A DNA stretch of 64,000 nucleotides from Ectobius pallidus. Lineage: Eukaryota > Arthropoda > Insecta > Blattodea > Ectobiidae. Position numbers and translations under genes: made by a program. This document shows positions 1 to 11,850 of this stretch, piece after piece. Below the pieces are notes generated by a model. It did no database searches and was not told the origin of the DNA. It saw nothing but the letters and a program-made list of their open reading frames with translations. Location of the stretch: the NCBI GenBank assembly GCA_964059195.1, contig CAXKWD010000006.1, positions 177,752,825 to 177,816,824 on the forward strand, read 5' to 3'. Numbering within the stretch: the first letter of the stretch is position 1; each line of letters starts with the position of its first letter.

Positions 1-186
1 ACTCTGCCCTGACTCACATTATTAATCTTTATTTTTCTCCCATTGGTCCTGATATGGACCGATTGCTTCTTCAATTATTTTACTATAAAGAAAATTCCCG
101 CATTCTGATTGGCCGATACACGCCAACCCTATTCCTCCAATCACAGAATTTCTTTTTTCACTCCAAACATATACAAGCTCTCTCCA

Positions 187-234
187 CCCACTTTTCCCTG
201 AGGAAGGCCGCAGAGATGTCAGCGACCGAAAGCT
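187..234 (+). ncRNA. Hammerhead-like CTGAGGA-stem-GAAA motif (degenerate)
   Basis: ccctgaggaaggccgcagag begins a CTGANGA core, a GGCCGC/GCGACC-like helix and GAAAG. It resembles motifs at 17.2, 25.4 and 57.9 kb. Helix II has mismatches and helix I is about 3 bp, so activity is unlikely. Confidence 0.25.
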
Positions 235-506
235 TGGATGCAATATATCCTTTTACTCGGCTTATAGCCCGTGAAACCATCATTAGCTACAACAATGTTG
301 TTCAAGCTGCTTAGCTTATTAGAACTCAGCGGTGTAGGGAAGGGGGAGTCCACGGGGTCCGGACCTAAAATTCTATTCAACTTATTTAACCTCCATTTTG
401 TCAGTTATTTAATTATTTTTATAATAATAAAATACTGAACTTGTAAATGTAGGCTATTATTTCCACTGTTCTGTGTTATTTAACTTTTCTTATAAACAGT
501 AATAAG

Positions 507-1123
507 TAGGTTTCGGATGTTTATGACCTAAAAAAGTGGAAAATATGACCTTAAAAATGACTAAATATGACACAAAAATCCTAAATATGACCTCATAAAA
601 GAACGTATTTTCTAAAAATGAATGTTGCAATTTAAAACGTTTAATGACACTGAATTATTACATCACATTAATTCAATCAGATAATCACTTTTTAACAATT
701 TTACAGGTGATTTACAGTTTGACTTGTAAACAACTTCTAATCTGTTAATGTTTCCAGATACCACTCCAATTGTGTTAAAACATGTCTATTGGAAGTTGTT
801 AACGACAAGGAGGAAGAGGTAATTGTGCTTCTCATTTCAGTTACAGTAACACTCTTTTTTCGGAAAAAATTAAAGTCGACAATTTAGTGCAAATACTGCA
901 CAATTGTGCTCTTTTACCGAATTTATGACTGAAATATGACGTTAAATTACAAATATGACCGAAATATGACCAAGACCATGAAACCGACCAAAATATGTCT
1001 TTGTATGCAAAATAAAAACTGTCCGATTAGGATAACAAGTGTGCAATTCATGTTTAATTTGCGTTTGCTGCGAGAATGGAGGTCAGGATAAAAATATGAC
1101 ATGTCATAAACATCCGAACCCTA
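507..1123. mobile_element. hAT MITE, TAGGGTTCGGATG family
   Basis: 617 bp with 21-bp terminal inverted repeats (taggKttcggatgtttatga, one mismatch) and a perfect 8-bp duplication gtaataag at 499-506 and 1,124-1,131. The interior is rich in aaatatgacc words and non-coding. A sister copy is at 33,083-33,726 and a broken one at about 25,020-25,632. Confidence 0.9.
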
Positions 1124-1189
1124 GTAATAAGTATTATAACTTGGGTAACGACTTCTTGTTTAAGTTGGCATGTGTTAGACTATAGTAAA

Positions 1190-1985
1190 AAATCTGATGT
1201 GAAAGTCACATAACTTCCTCTGCCCAGATAAAAGTTAGGAGTATTCACATAGGCCTATCCTTGTACAGAAACACAAGACACAATTTAACGCTAATTATAC
1301 GATAAATACCTGATAACCTCTTCTCTGAAAAAGATGCGACTAAAAAAAGTGCAGACTATATAGCAAACAAAAAGAAGTGACTGCAGACATTTATTGAAAC
1401 TTCCGTCGTTAAGAATAATTTCCGAACTTTATCGAATATTTCCCTCCAATATGTCTTTCTCACTTCATTCTTATATAGAATAAGAGGCCGTGAAAGAGTG
1501 TGTATTCAATTGTTCAACACACAACACAAACTTTTTACAAACAGTGGGTGAACAGTAGGTGGCTTGTAACTGCCTTCAGAGAATTTTTTCGAAAAAAAGT
1601 TTCAAATAAAAGCTTTAGCTTTCACTATAAGCTACACTTGTGCAAAATTTAAAGAAAATCGTTAGAGCCGTTTTCGAGAAAATCGCGAAAAACGAAAATT
1701 TCTTCATGTAAAGTCCCCTTAAAAATAAGAGAAAATAATCGCCAATCTTATCCTCACATCTTCAGAAGGTACCTGACCCAAATACGAAATTTTGTTTTCA
1801 TACGATTTTCCGTTTTGGAGCTAGCTTGTTCACAGACACACAGACATGTTTCCAAAAATAGTATTTTTGGATTCAGGGGGCCTTGAAACGTGTATATATG
1901 TTAAAAACTCAACTTCGAATTTGGGGGTCGAAAACAATACTTCCTCTACCTATAGTACCTATGGTACGGGCAGAGGAAGTAAAAA
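1190..1985. repeat. TIR repeat, acttcctctgccc family
   Basis: Inverted ends acttcctctgccc (1,213-1,225) and gggcagaggaagt (1,968-1,980) bound a non-coding element. Interior landmarks include gccgttttcgagaaaatcgcg. Related copies are at 4,616-8,080 (split and truncated) and 18,790-19,490. The start may be the preceding aaatctgatgtgaaagtcac. Transposon class is not assigned. Confidence 0.6.
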
Positions 1986-2119
1986 AATTGCTAACTAGTT
2001 TTTCTCTGCTAAAATAGCATAAAATGTGATTTTCATTAGTTCAATATTAAAAAAATTTCCGGGGTGGCCCCCATACCCCTTCATACCCTCTCCGAAATTA
2101 CCTTCTGGCTACGCCACTG

Positions 2120-3275
2120 TTAGAACCAAAGCTTTTATTTGAAACATTTGTTTCGTAAAAATTCTGTTAAGTTATATAATTCACTGGATATCTAAGTTCT
2201 GTCTAGGTTTACCAAGGTACAGTTTCCCCCTCTTGTCCTGATCCTGATCGCATCATTTGGCACTAAGCGATTTTCATCTGTTTCTTCATCTAAAGAAATT
2301 CCGGTGTGATGTAAAACAAGAAGTGGAGACTTGGCTTTCATCACAGGCGGCATCATTCTTTGACGAAGGCATACAAAACTTGTTTCCCGTTACAAGTGCC
2401 TGAATAACGGAGAAGTAGTGTAAGGTGTAAAGTGACGAATGATAATAAAGTATTTAGAAAATAATGTTCTGTTAAATTATCGGTACTTACTTTAAAACAC
2501 GCCTCGTATATATAAATAATTTAAACAGCATGGCCAGTCAAACCTAAAGCTAAATTGGTTGTTTCGTTGTGTGGTGCAGATTCCCTATTTTTGATGAAAT
2601 TTGACTTCTCAATTTTGTTAAATATCTGGAAGACTAGAATTTTATTTGGATGCACTTGGTTTCTCCTCTTGTCTTGCGGGTCTGGTTCGATTCCTGCTCT
2701 CTTCAGTGGTTAGCTTAAATTTGCTTTCGTTTTTTAACATGCTTTTCACTTGAGCTATTTCATAATGAATTCATCTTTTTGACATTCCATATTAACATGC
2801 ATATAAAACAAAATTAATATTTAATCAATTCCACTTTTCCTGTTTTATTTTGATGATTCGCGTATTTTAACATTAATTGCAGTTTTAATCGCTGGCGTCG
2901 TCTTTTGTTTCATTGTTATGAACTGTTCATTGAGTGAATCCCGTGTTGGGCTTTGGATCGAGATATCGAGAGATTCTGGTCGACTTTGAAAATACATTTG
3001 AAATGCTAGAACTCACCAGCATGCAGATTAGTCAAACTGAACTTATTGACCCAGTGTTCGCCATAAAAAGTGTAAAATTGCAACAGAAATGATATTAGGC
3101 ATGGAGAAATCTGTGTCGCTCTGCCTCAGGCAGTTGTTTGCATACAGAATAAACGGGGTCATTCAGTTTTTAATTACGTCATGATATAATGAGTTTATGT
3201 CGCACTTGGCCTGTTTCATGCTAATCAACATGCTTGCAGGCTTCGAATAGGCCTATGTCACATAGATAGGTTACA
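2120..3275. other. Non-coding stretch, no feature supported
   Basis: AT-rich with no coding signal. A tRNA-promoter-like gggtctggttcgattcctg at about 2,679-2,697 may be a SINE remnant. Confidence 0.5.
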
Positions 3276-3560
3276 ATGTGCACAACTAAAATGCACGGAC
3301 AAAGTCCTGAGAAGAGATCAGTCCTGAACACAGTTCTGAGAAAGAGAACAAATTGGACATTAAACTGTCTGCTGCATGACGATATCGAAGGGAAGTTTGA
3401 GGGAACTCCAGGTCTTGAAAGAAGAAGAATTCAGCTGCTACACGATTTAAAGAAAAAAATTAAATACTGGTTACTGAAAGAGGAAGGATGGGAGGAAATT
3501 TGCAGACAATAAGATGATGAGGTCACGGTAGTAAGGCAATTTGGCCTGGGATAGTCATTA
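3276..3560 (+). pseudogene. LINE reverse-transcriptase C-terminal remnant
   Basis: Encodes a 78-residue frame with a RRRIQLLHDLKKKIKYW-type basic segment followed by LKEEGWEEI. This resembles the extreme C-terminus of a common arthropod LINE polyprotein. The RT core is missing. Family assignment is from memory of the motif only. Confidence 0.45.
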
Positions 3561-3909
3561 GTCGGAAACCTGAAATAATGCAAAGGGGAAAAAATGACAT
3601 GTCATAGAAATCCACCCCCTAATAATGCAGTGGCCGAGGGGGGTCAGTGGGTCCGGACCCTCCCCGAAATCAAAACCTAAAATTTGATTTGTTACTAGCT
3701 GACCCATCAATGCTTCGCATTGTTAGATTTATGTATATAAGGTTAAGTGAACACAATTTAAAGTCGATTAGATGTACTTCTATAAATCATCAGCCGTCCA
3801 GCCAACACGGTGGACGTATTTATATTCCACATACTCCTTCACCCGTAATTTACTCTGATTATGTCTTAAAAAATTTAATCGTTCTGTTTCAATTTTGGGA
3901 AACATACGG

Positions 3910-4350
3910 TAAATAGCTGGGTGTAGGGGATGCGTTCTCTCCTCTCACGCAGCGGGCTCCGGTTCGAATACTGGTCGGTACAAGTTACCTAGGTAGGGTT
4001 TTTTCCGGGATTTTCCTCACCTGTGAGACAAATGTCTGGTAACTTTAGGCCCTCAGTCTCCGGATATCATCTGGCAGTCATTATCATCATCATCCCATCC
4101 TCGCCTTGTTCAAAGTGAGTGTATGAATGGTGTATCTCGTCCTATGTGTTTGTGTTGTCTCAGAGGTGGCCCCGGCATTGGACTGATCACTCATCCGGGA
4201 GGCCCTCTATGCCCTTGTCTGGTCAAGAAAGTATGTATGTGATCCATAGATAATCCCTCTCCCGACAGGTCGCGGCCCTGTATAGCCCGGACAACGTGGG
4301 TCGCTTAAAAGACCCCAAAATGGAGAGGTAAACACTAAGGTAAAGATAGA
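3910..4350 (+). mobile_element. tRNA-derived SINE
   Basis: A tRNA-like head (gggtgtaggggatgcg, then B box ggttcgaatactgg at about 3,961) is followed by a conserved body (ggttttttccgggattttcc, gacaggtcgcggccctgta) and an AGATA-rich tail. It lies inside the Helitron. Confidence 0.6.
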
Positions 4351-5269
4351 GAGATAATATGGCAAGTAGAAATTAATCAGGAAATTATAGGCTATCTATT
4401 GATATTGTATGAACTTTCTTTCGCAATACAGTCCTAGGCTAACTATAAGAAAAGAGTTCAACTCTTAATAATAGAACCCAGGACCTTCTAAATTTACTAA
4501 TGTCAAAAAATAGTTGATAATCATTTATAGGAATTCTATTGATAGCCTTTCTCATAATTTTACATCTATTAGGTCAACATGAAATCACAGTGCCATGCCA
4601 AGCCACCTGTGTAGTTTAAAAAAATCTGATGTGAAAGTCACATAACTTCCTCTGCCCAAATAAAAGTTAGCAGTATTCACATATACTCAGGGGCGTATTC
4701 AGGGGGGGGGGCTGAGGGGGCTGCAGCCCCCCCCCCCGAAACGTTAAGGGTATATATACGTGAACAACCACAAAAAGATAAAAAAATACAGGTTCTAAAA
4801 TATTAAAATTTTACAAGAAAATGAACTCAGAAGTGGACAAAAATTTCAGGATCCTATAACAAGGCTTACTAGAACATAACTAGCAGATAAAAGTATAAAA
4901 CATTGACCAAGTTTATTTTAAATTACACATTTTATAGGAGCATGAAAAAAATTAATTCAGATGCACTTATCACTTCCTTATAGGCATAACATTTTTCTGG
5001 TTTCTCTGACGCCTTTTATTTTTTTAATGCATATAATGAACATATTTTTCTACAAAGTAGACTACTTTTATACAGCTAAAGTTATTATTTCTAATGCAAT
5101 TAATTTTGATATATCGCATATAAAATATCTTGAAATTTGATCAATATTTCATGACACATTTTCTTTAATTTTATACCTATGGGCATCATTGTAGTCTACT
5201 TTATGGACATATGCATGTAAAATTAGTGTAAAAAATTTCAGCCTTCTATCTTTAATGGTTGTGGAGCTA

Positions 5270-5547
5270 CATAGGTGTACCGAGGGGGGGTTTTGGAGGT
5301 TTGAACCCCCCCCCCTCCTTGATGAAAGAAAGGAAAATTATATAATTTTTTTAAGTCTGCCTATAAATTACTTAATACAAGTATAAAGCGTGGGAAGCTT
5401 AAAACTCGTTATTTTGCGTCTTAATTTTTAAAATTTTCCGGGGGAGGACCCCCGGACCCCCCTCTCCCTGGGGGGTATTCCATACCCCCAGACCCCGCGG
5501 ATGTTATTACCCCCCCCCCCCATATGGTTGGCCTGGTTACGCCTATG
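5270..5547. mobile_element. hAT MITE, CATAGGYGTA termini
   Basis: 278 bp with ends cataggtgtacc and ggttacgcctatg, and a perfect 8-bp duplication tggagcta at 5,262-5,269 and 5,548-5,555. The interior has long G and C runs. Confidence 0.85.
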
Positions 5548-5978
5548 TGGAGCTACCTAACAATATGTGTGTAAAATAAAAGTTGCCGGGAAATTCAATT
5601 TTAAGTTAATAATGAATTTCTCATTTGACCTTTCTAAGGGCGTGGCTCAGAGCATGTAAACATATTTAAATGTCCATTTAAATGCTACAAATAATTTCTA
5701 AACCTATATAAACCTATATCAATGGATGCAGAAAATTCAGCGCAATTTTTTAGTGCTTTAATATCTCAGAAAGTAGATAGTTCAATTGCACATTTTGACT
5801 TATAAAAGATTAAATGCGTTATTCCAGGGCGAGGCCCTGGTTATTCTAACGTGTTCAGTATAATTGTGTGTGATAATTAGGGCTCAGAGGTTGATGATAT
5901 GTCATCTCTTTTCTGAGACATCACAGACAATGCAGGATGTAGTATAAGTTCGTCTTCTGTCAAAACGAACAATAATAC

Positions 5979-7102
5979 CACAGTATAAGTATTAATACAG
6001 TAAAGAAACTGTGTGTTAAAAGTCCTATGACAACATGTTGACTGGACGACACTAGCGCTCCATGCGGAGATTGAGTAAAGCTACATTCTCATCACATGAA
6101 ATGGCTTGGGAAAATACATAAACACATCGCAAAATATGTTATGTTAAAAGAGAAAAATACAGAATATTTTTATTTAATGCAAATCTAATTTTAAATTTCA
6201 GAAATAATAAAACAGATAATGTATTATATTCTAGTTAAGAGGTAAACAATACCTAAATAGGCTACTGTTAAGGACTGTACCTAGGCCTAGTATTTTTCCT
6301 TTAAAATCATTGTTCTTCAATATAATTTATAATTCAAATTATGATAATAAATAGCCTACATATTAATTACGTAAATTATATTATAGGTCTGTCACGTTGT
6401 TCATCCTGGACGTCATTGTTGACACTGTATTTTGATTCTTTGCCTTATATGGCAATATACGACTTCAATTTATTGTAGGTCTATGTAGCGTCAATTACTG
6501 CAGGATGGACTTCATTAAACAAAACAAAAAATTCAGGAGCATTTGGAATTGAAGACACCGTGGGTACAGCAGTTTTAATTAACGAGTTTTTATAGGATTT
6601 CATAAACTGTTTGTTTTCGGCGTGTGTCAAGCATAGACGGTAATTTTCACTCAAATATTTTACATATTTTGTTACTAGGTTTTCTTGTCGACCATTAATG
6701 ACCTATTTTATACACCAGAAATCATTACAACAGAATAAAATATAAAAATATTACATTAAAGTAACTTGAAACATAACCACACCAGAATCACGAGTAAGCC
6801 AGTAGACCTACAATAAATATTACTTATTTTCGTTCTTACCTTTCTGGATGTTTCAAGAAAGTGAAGAAATGCAATTCAGGATTTTGTCTTTTATTATTAC
6901 TGAAATTTACAGCACAATAATAAGGTCCTTTCGAATATAGCGTGTTCTAATAAATACAACACTCCTATTAATTTACATACTTCCCGGAGTAGTTTCTGTA
7001 GTCTTACTATATGGCCGCTACGATCGCTAGTAAATGCGCGCGCATGCTCGGCTGGCAGAAAAACGGGCTGAGTTTCTGTACTGTATTAATACTTATACTG
7101 TG
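5979..7102. mobile_element. TIR element, CACAGTATAAG termini
   Basis: 1,124 bp. Inverted ends share cacagtataagtattaatac (one strand each). The 7-mer ataatac flanks both sides (5,972-5,978 and 7,103-7,109), with the eighth base ambiguous. A 7-8-bp duplication suggests hAT-like. Near the right end is a GC-rich patch with gcgcgcgcatgc (7,036-7,047). No coding frame. Confidence 0.75.
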
Positions 7103-7113
7103 ATAATACCTTA

Positions 7114-7508
7114 AGGCTAGTTTACACGACGAAATTAGGTTTCGTAACTGAGTTTCGCAACTGTTTTTTACTTGAATGCGCAAGCGCTAGATGTACTGGC
7201 GACAATGAGTTACGACACTACGCAGTTTCGGCTGATTCCAACTTTTCACGAAACTATAATAGTAATTTTGAGATTATACGGTTATTTAGCTTGTTCGCAT
7301 TTCGTAAAATGAAATGGGGAAGTGAGGAAATTGTGAAATGTCTGTATTCATACGTGTTTCAAACGTTTATATGGGATTTTAACAACTTGAACTTCAGAAA
7401 TAACATGAAATGTGCGGTTGCATTGAAAGAAAATGTGTGTAATTAGTTTCACGAAATCACTTTCATGAAAGTGGTTACGAAACCTAGTGTCATCGTGTAA
7501 ACTAGCCT
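7114..7508. mobile_element. PIF/Harbinger-like MITE
   Basis: 395 bp with long imperfect inverted repeats beginning aggctagtttacacga and a 3-bp TTA duplication at 7,111-7,113 and 7,509-7,511. This is the target preference of PIF/Harbinger. No coding frame. Confidence 0.78.
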
Positions 7509-8713
7509 TTACTCATATTTTGCATTTTATTTTCTACCAGTCATTTTTAGGAAATTTTCATTCGTTCATTACATTTTTTCCTATTTTGTCTTCATAAAGA
7601 ACTTTTCCACCATTGTACACAAAGCAATACGTAATTCGTTAATATAGTAAACATAATATTAAAGTAGTCAAATAACATACTTAAAATATTGTCCTTTGTT
7701 TATTATTATATTAATATGCTACTGTATATTCCCTTTTTTAGATATATATTTAGAAATATTGTCATATTTTAAATTTTGCATGTCATATTTTCATAAATTT
7801 AAGGTCATTTATAGGTCATTTTTAGGCGTTTTTAGATCATCAACTTCTGAACCCTAGTGACAGTAAAGTTAGGATTATCACAGCCCCTCCCGAAAATAAA
7901 TCTTGGATACGCCCCTGCATATACTTGTACAGAATCGCAAGACACAATTTTTCGCTAATTATGCTTTAAATACCTCATAGCCTCTTCTTTGAATGTTGCG
8001 ACTAAAATCACAGGCTATGGACAAACTAAAAAAAAAGAAGAAAAAACAAGTGACTGCAAACGTTTATTGAACTTTCCGCCATGATGTCATGGGGATTGTG
8101 TACATGCAGTATGAATTCCTTTTGGTGAATATCATAACTTTACAACCCTATTTTGGCCCTTAGAGGCCAAATATTTTGAAATCCTTTCTTAGTGCGCCTC
8201 TAGAGCCTTGGAGCAATATGTGTCCCAAGTTTCACGTTCCTAGGCTGTATGGTTTTTGAGAAACTGTGATCAGTCAGTGAGTGAGTGAGTGAGTGGGTTT
8301 TGGCTTTTATATATAGAGATTTAAGCTCCATTTTGTCAAATATTTAATCATTTTATTTAATACTGAACTTGTAAATGTAGGCCTATTATTTCCCCTGTAC
8401 CGTGTACGATTTCTTGATTATGTTGGCATGTCTTAGAGTATGGCAAACAAATTTGCTGACTAGTTTTTTCAGTGCTAAAATAGCATAAAATATGATTTTG
8501 ATTAGTTCGATATTTAAGCATTTTCCAGGGCACTTTCGACCCTCTGGCTACACCTCTGGCAAAATGACTTTTCTATTGGGTGGATATATTAAACAGTCAA
8601 TGTTTTCCTATTTTCGCTTGTGTGGCCTATTTCAAGGTTTGAAATTTTTTGCATGTTTTGGATCGTTATGGTTTTTTGCTGTGATTTTAAAAAGCACATG
8701 AAGAATTTCAATT

Positions 8714-9352
8714 GATTAAAGGACTATTCCACTCATATGCCGCGTCTGTGATATTGACCAATAACGTTTAGCAGTTCCTCGGATATAGACCAATCACGAT
8801 CGTTTACCTTATAAAATGCTTCCTATTAATACGAGGATGCTACTTTATCCAATAAAATTTTCAGCTCGTTACTGGACACGTAAGCATCAATGTGCAATGA
8901 TTAATACATCACATGCTGCCACTAAGCAACATGAAAACAGATTCTTTTATACAACATAACTTGTTTGGAAATAGAAATAATACAAATGTACCTTGATTAA
9001 AAACACAATTTCGATTCAGTGCAAACCATTTCGTGTGATTTTATTCTGTTCTGCTGTTAGCTTATCTGAATGAAGTCAACTACGTCTTATATGCACCATT
9101 CGTAGCATTGGTCACAACATGGTAACTCGAATCGATTCATGGATGGTCGATTCATAGTAGGCCGTGTTCTCGCAGCTGTTAGTTTTGTTTTTATAGAACA
9201 AAGCACGAAAGTAATTATTATTTGTATAATCCGTTACACTTTTATTCATGGAATAGTCTTGATAAATCCAATTCGAGTTGACGAGTTTCATCAGATAAAT
9301 TCGCTAAATTTATCGATAATCTCGTAAACTGTCGTGGGATTACCTATGATAA
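8714..9352 (+). repeat. Interspersed repeat (actattccactcat...tatgataaaa family), copy 1
   Basis: About 640 bp, from gactattccactcat to attacctatgataaaa, matching copies at 23,262-23,833 (reverse) and 46,690-47,330. No inverted ends and no frame shared among copies. Class unknown. Confidence 0.65.
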
Positions 9353-9539
9353 AATATTACACAAATAATGCTATTCTACAGAAGTATTTATTGAGGATCT
9401 TGTTCCCTATAGGCGGCTGACTTTGGCACTTGACACCTTGTTGCTTGTAATGAAGTACTGTTAAGCCTATTAGGTAGATTTCGAAGAAAAATATACCTAT
9501 TGGTATCGATGCCATTTCATGACTTTCGAAAAATTCTTT

Positions 9540-10135
9540 CATATCTTTACGTTTCATGCTCCCCTAAGTACGAAACCACCGCCAGTTCAAAATTTATATA
9601 TATCTTTACACGCTAGCGGCCGTAATTTTGAAGATATTTGAACCAAATTTTATTATGTTATTTCCAGGCCCAATAGTTCGGACAAGTTCGTTAATGAGCA
9701 AAATTGGGGGGGTTGAAATTTTTAAAAATTAATGTCTTGGCCCCTATGAAGTATAGAGGGAAACTTTGTTTGAATACATTAGAGTAATCCCTATGGAGTT
9801 CACAGTGACACCAACGATTAGGGGGTTTTGGGGGTACGAGTGGGGGTGGGGGGATGGAAATTCGAAATTTTTGAAACTACGTCTTGTGGGATATCGTTGA
9901 AAAGCTCTTGATGAGTACTCTACAAATCAATAACTAGTTTCTCGATACCTCTCACATGAGGCGAGATTTGAATGTTTTAAAAATTGCTCTTTCCTCGTTT
10001 TTGCAGTTATTATTGCGGGTTTGTCATGCCAAGGCTAAAGAAGAAGAGTGCTGCGCAGCGACAATAAATTAAACCAAAAGCAGTTGGAAATACACTTCAG
10101 CCTGTGGGCCTGCCTAAAGGGATTTTTTGATTGTA
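9540..10135 (+). repeat. Left arm of a 4.7-kb inverted pair
   Basis: Reads as the reverse complement of 13,722-14,225: cgtttcatgc-cccctaagtac, ggtacgagtgggggtgggg and cctgcctaaagggattttt landmarks recur in reverse order. The left arm carries about 100 bp (about 9,970-10,100) not in the right arm. Either one element with long inverted repeats or two opposed copies. Confidence 0.65.
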
Positions 10136-10389
10136 TTACTGCCATTTTCAGTATTTTATTTGCCTATTTCCCGAACTTGGGTGTGAACTGGCTTTGGACT
10201 TTCTCTGTACTGTATAGGTATAATGATCGACTGTGAAGGTCAGGAAAACTGTACGTGTACCCTTCATGGTCCGACACACTCCAGCAATATCCCTGTAGCA
10301 ACTCCTTATACACTCATGCCAATTAGAAGCACAGTTCGATATAACTACAATAATTATTGTAAATATGTTTGTCTTTCTGTCTGTTTGTG

Positions 10390-10860
10390 TGCGATAGATG
10401 GACTGAAAGGTGCCCGAATGCACCTCGAAGCTGGATTTTTAATTTTCGTTTTCTTTCGCGAGTTACGAGCGAAAAACTGGTAGAAAACGTGATTTTTTTT
10501 TGCGCTATCGAAGGATACAATTTCGCTACTGCATTTCAACTGTAAAATTAATTGCAGTTGGCCTTGATTTGCTGCCATAGCAACCGGGGGAAAAAAAGAA
10601 CATCGCTGAAATATATATTGTTTTTAACATAAGGCATGGAATTGCCGATCGCTTTGATGTTGTTAGTCCGCTCTACTTGATTAATTCGTTAATAACATCA
10701 GGGCGTGCAAAGATATATATATATTTTTTTTTTTTCATGGATGGACGGCAGGTAGATCGTGAAATCGGGCCTAGATGGGTAAACAATGAACGATTTGGAC
10801 GAAACTCACTACACGGGTGGTTTTAGGTCCAGAGAACTCAAAGCCAGATCTTACTTACTT
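10390..10860 (+). repeat. Interspersed repeat, gaaaactggcagaaaacgtga family
   Basis: Shares gcgagttacgagcgaaaaac, agaaaacgtga and gttgccatagcaacc landmarks with 13,160-13,385 (same strand) and about 29,500-29,800 (reverse). Its right part (tttggacgaaactcactaca) recurs in the Helitron at 41.7 kb, so it may be Helitron interior. Confidence 0.5.
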
Positions 10861-11400
10861 ACTCAATACCAATAGACAATTCCTCTGCAAGCTAAAGGAA
10901 TATTATATATTTTATGGAACCCGGAGGTTCATTGCCGCCATTCAACCCTGTTCTGTGCTAACTCCATCCAATGAGCCCTAGCAAATCCTACTTCCCTTAA
11001 ATCTATCTTAATACTGTCCTCCCACCAACGTCTAGGTCTTCCAAGTGCTCTCGTTCCTTCGGGTCTCCCAGTCAATACTTTTGACATAATATGTCTTTCC
11101 TCCCCATGTCCAGCCCATTTCATCTTCCATGATTTAATCCGGTGAAGAGTACAGGTTAAGAAGCTCGTCGTTATGCACTTTTCTTCTCTCTTAGGTCCGA
11201 ATATTTTCCTAAGCCCCCTGTTTTCCATGTCTCACATCCATATAACTTAATACAACCGGCAGGATAATTGTCTTATAAATGTTTATTTTTAGATTTCTGG
11301 ACATTAGACGAGAAGATAAGAGTTTCTAAACTGCTTAAAAGCAAGCATTTCCTGATTTTAGTCTACACTTAACTTCTACCTTAATAATATTTGTGTCTGT
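10852..11400 (-). pseudogene. LINE 3' end, reverse-transcriptase C-terminal fragment
   Basis: The minus strand keeps an open frame (11,228-10,929) reading MENRGLRKIFGPKREE, then SWKMKWAGHGEERH and GRPRRWWEDSIKIDLREVGF...WMELAQNRVEW, the C-terminal tail of a widespread arthropod LINE. The untranslated tail ends tagacaattcctctgcaagc. Other copies: 33.85-35.77, 37.42-40.92 and 54.05-54.14 kb. Confidence 0.7.
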
Positions 11401-11599
11401 AATTATTGTTGCCATATAGATTAGCCATGTTAATTGTTTATGCATGATTTACATGTAAGTGTTAATAAATACAATGTTTTAATTGTGTTCGGTGTTAGTG
11501 ATTGTGCGGGATTTCTTACAGTTTGCGTTTAAATCTATTTACAACGCCATAGCTACGTACTGTTGTGATTTCACTGATTTCCTTATTATCCTTATTGCG

Positions 11600-11850
11600 T
11601 AATGTCCCGGGGCCGGCCAATTTAACATGGGTTTTTTCATGGTTCGCCAGTTCTAAAGGCAAATGCCGAATCATCCTCACTATTTCATCGTGTATCATAT
11701 CCATTTAAATGATTACCAGTTGAAATTTACTCCATAAAAATACACCAACAATAGAAAATAGTTTAGCATCAATAGTTGCATGGCCTACTGTGTACAGACA
11801 GATACGGTTCCGATGCTCAAAGGACGATAAAAAATGCAGTTGATGCCGTT
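11600..11850 (+). mobile_element. tRNA-derived SINE, 5'-truncated
   Basis: Starts at cggggccggccaattt and carries the body catgggttttttcatgg ... atcatatccatttaaatg shared with 58,970-59,107 plus 63,141-63,355. Confidence 0.65.

Larger units (their letters stand above)
327..2119. mobile_element. hAT element with CAGYGGYGTAG termini, split by two insertions
   Basis: Ends cagcggtgtag (327) and ctacgccactg (2,119) are inverted repeats of the CAGTGGCGTAG hAT type. The flanking 8-mers ttagaact (319-326) and ttagaacc (2,120-2,127) match at 7 of 8 positions, fitting a hAT target duplication. The backbone matches copies at 3,628-8,558, 17,765-18,212, 49,332-49,762 and 52,131-53,132. It is interrupted by a hAT MITE (507-1,123) and a TIR repeat (about 1,190-1,985). 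No transposase is encoded. Confidence 0.75.
4688..7917. mobile_element. Non-autonomous hAT, CAGGGGCGTAT termini
   Basis: 3,230 bp, ends CAGGGGCGTAT and ATACGCCCCTG, with a perfect 8-bp duplication catatact at 4,680-4,687 and 7,918-7,925. The 5' end has a run of about ten G then twelve C able to form a strong hairpin (4,699-4,737). No transposase frame remains. It contains three further elements. Confidence 0.88.
4616..8081. repeat. TIR repeat of the acttcctctgccc family, split by a hAT and right-truncated
   Basis: The left part, 4,616-4,687, matches 1,190-1,255. After the 3.2-kb hAT it resumes at 7,926 (tgtacagaatcgcaagacac) and matches 1,263-1,410 to about 8,081, where it breaks off. Confidence 0.6.
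3695..8319 (-). mobile_element. Helitron (4.6 kb including nested insertions)
   Basis: On the minus strand it starts TCTCTATATATAAAAG (TC at 8,319-8,318) and ends in a CAATGC-GAA-GCATTG hairpin and CTAG at 3,695. It is inserted between A and T with no target duplication. These are the hallmarks of Helitrons. Host sequence on the two sides rejoins exactly. No Rep/helicase frame is seen. About 3.7 kb of its length is later insertions. Confidence 0.8.
3628..8558. mobile_element. hAT element (CAGTGG family) hosting a large insertion nest
   Basis: The left end (cagtggccgagg) and right end (ctacacctctg) are inverted repeats related to those of the 327-2,119 element. The backbone on either side of the Helitron joins smoothly: ttgtta at 3,694 continues as tttaagctcc at 8,320, matching cttatttaacctcc at about 380-395. 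Flanking 8-mers match only partly. Confidence 0.7.

Noticed and set aside
10148..10578. Overlapping frames on both strands near 10.4 kb
   Set aside because: The sequence is an interspersed repeat; the frames are not kept in the 13.2-kb copy.
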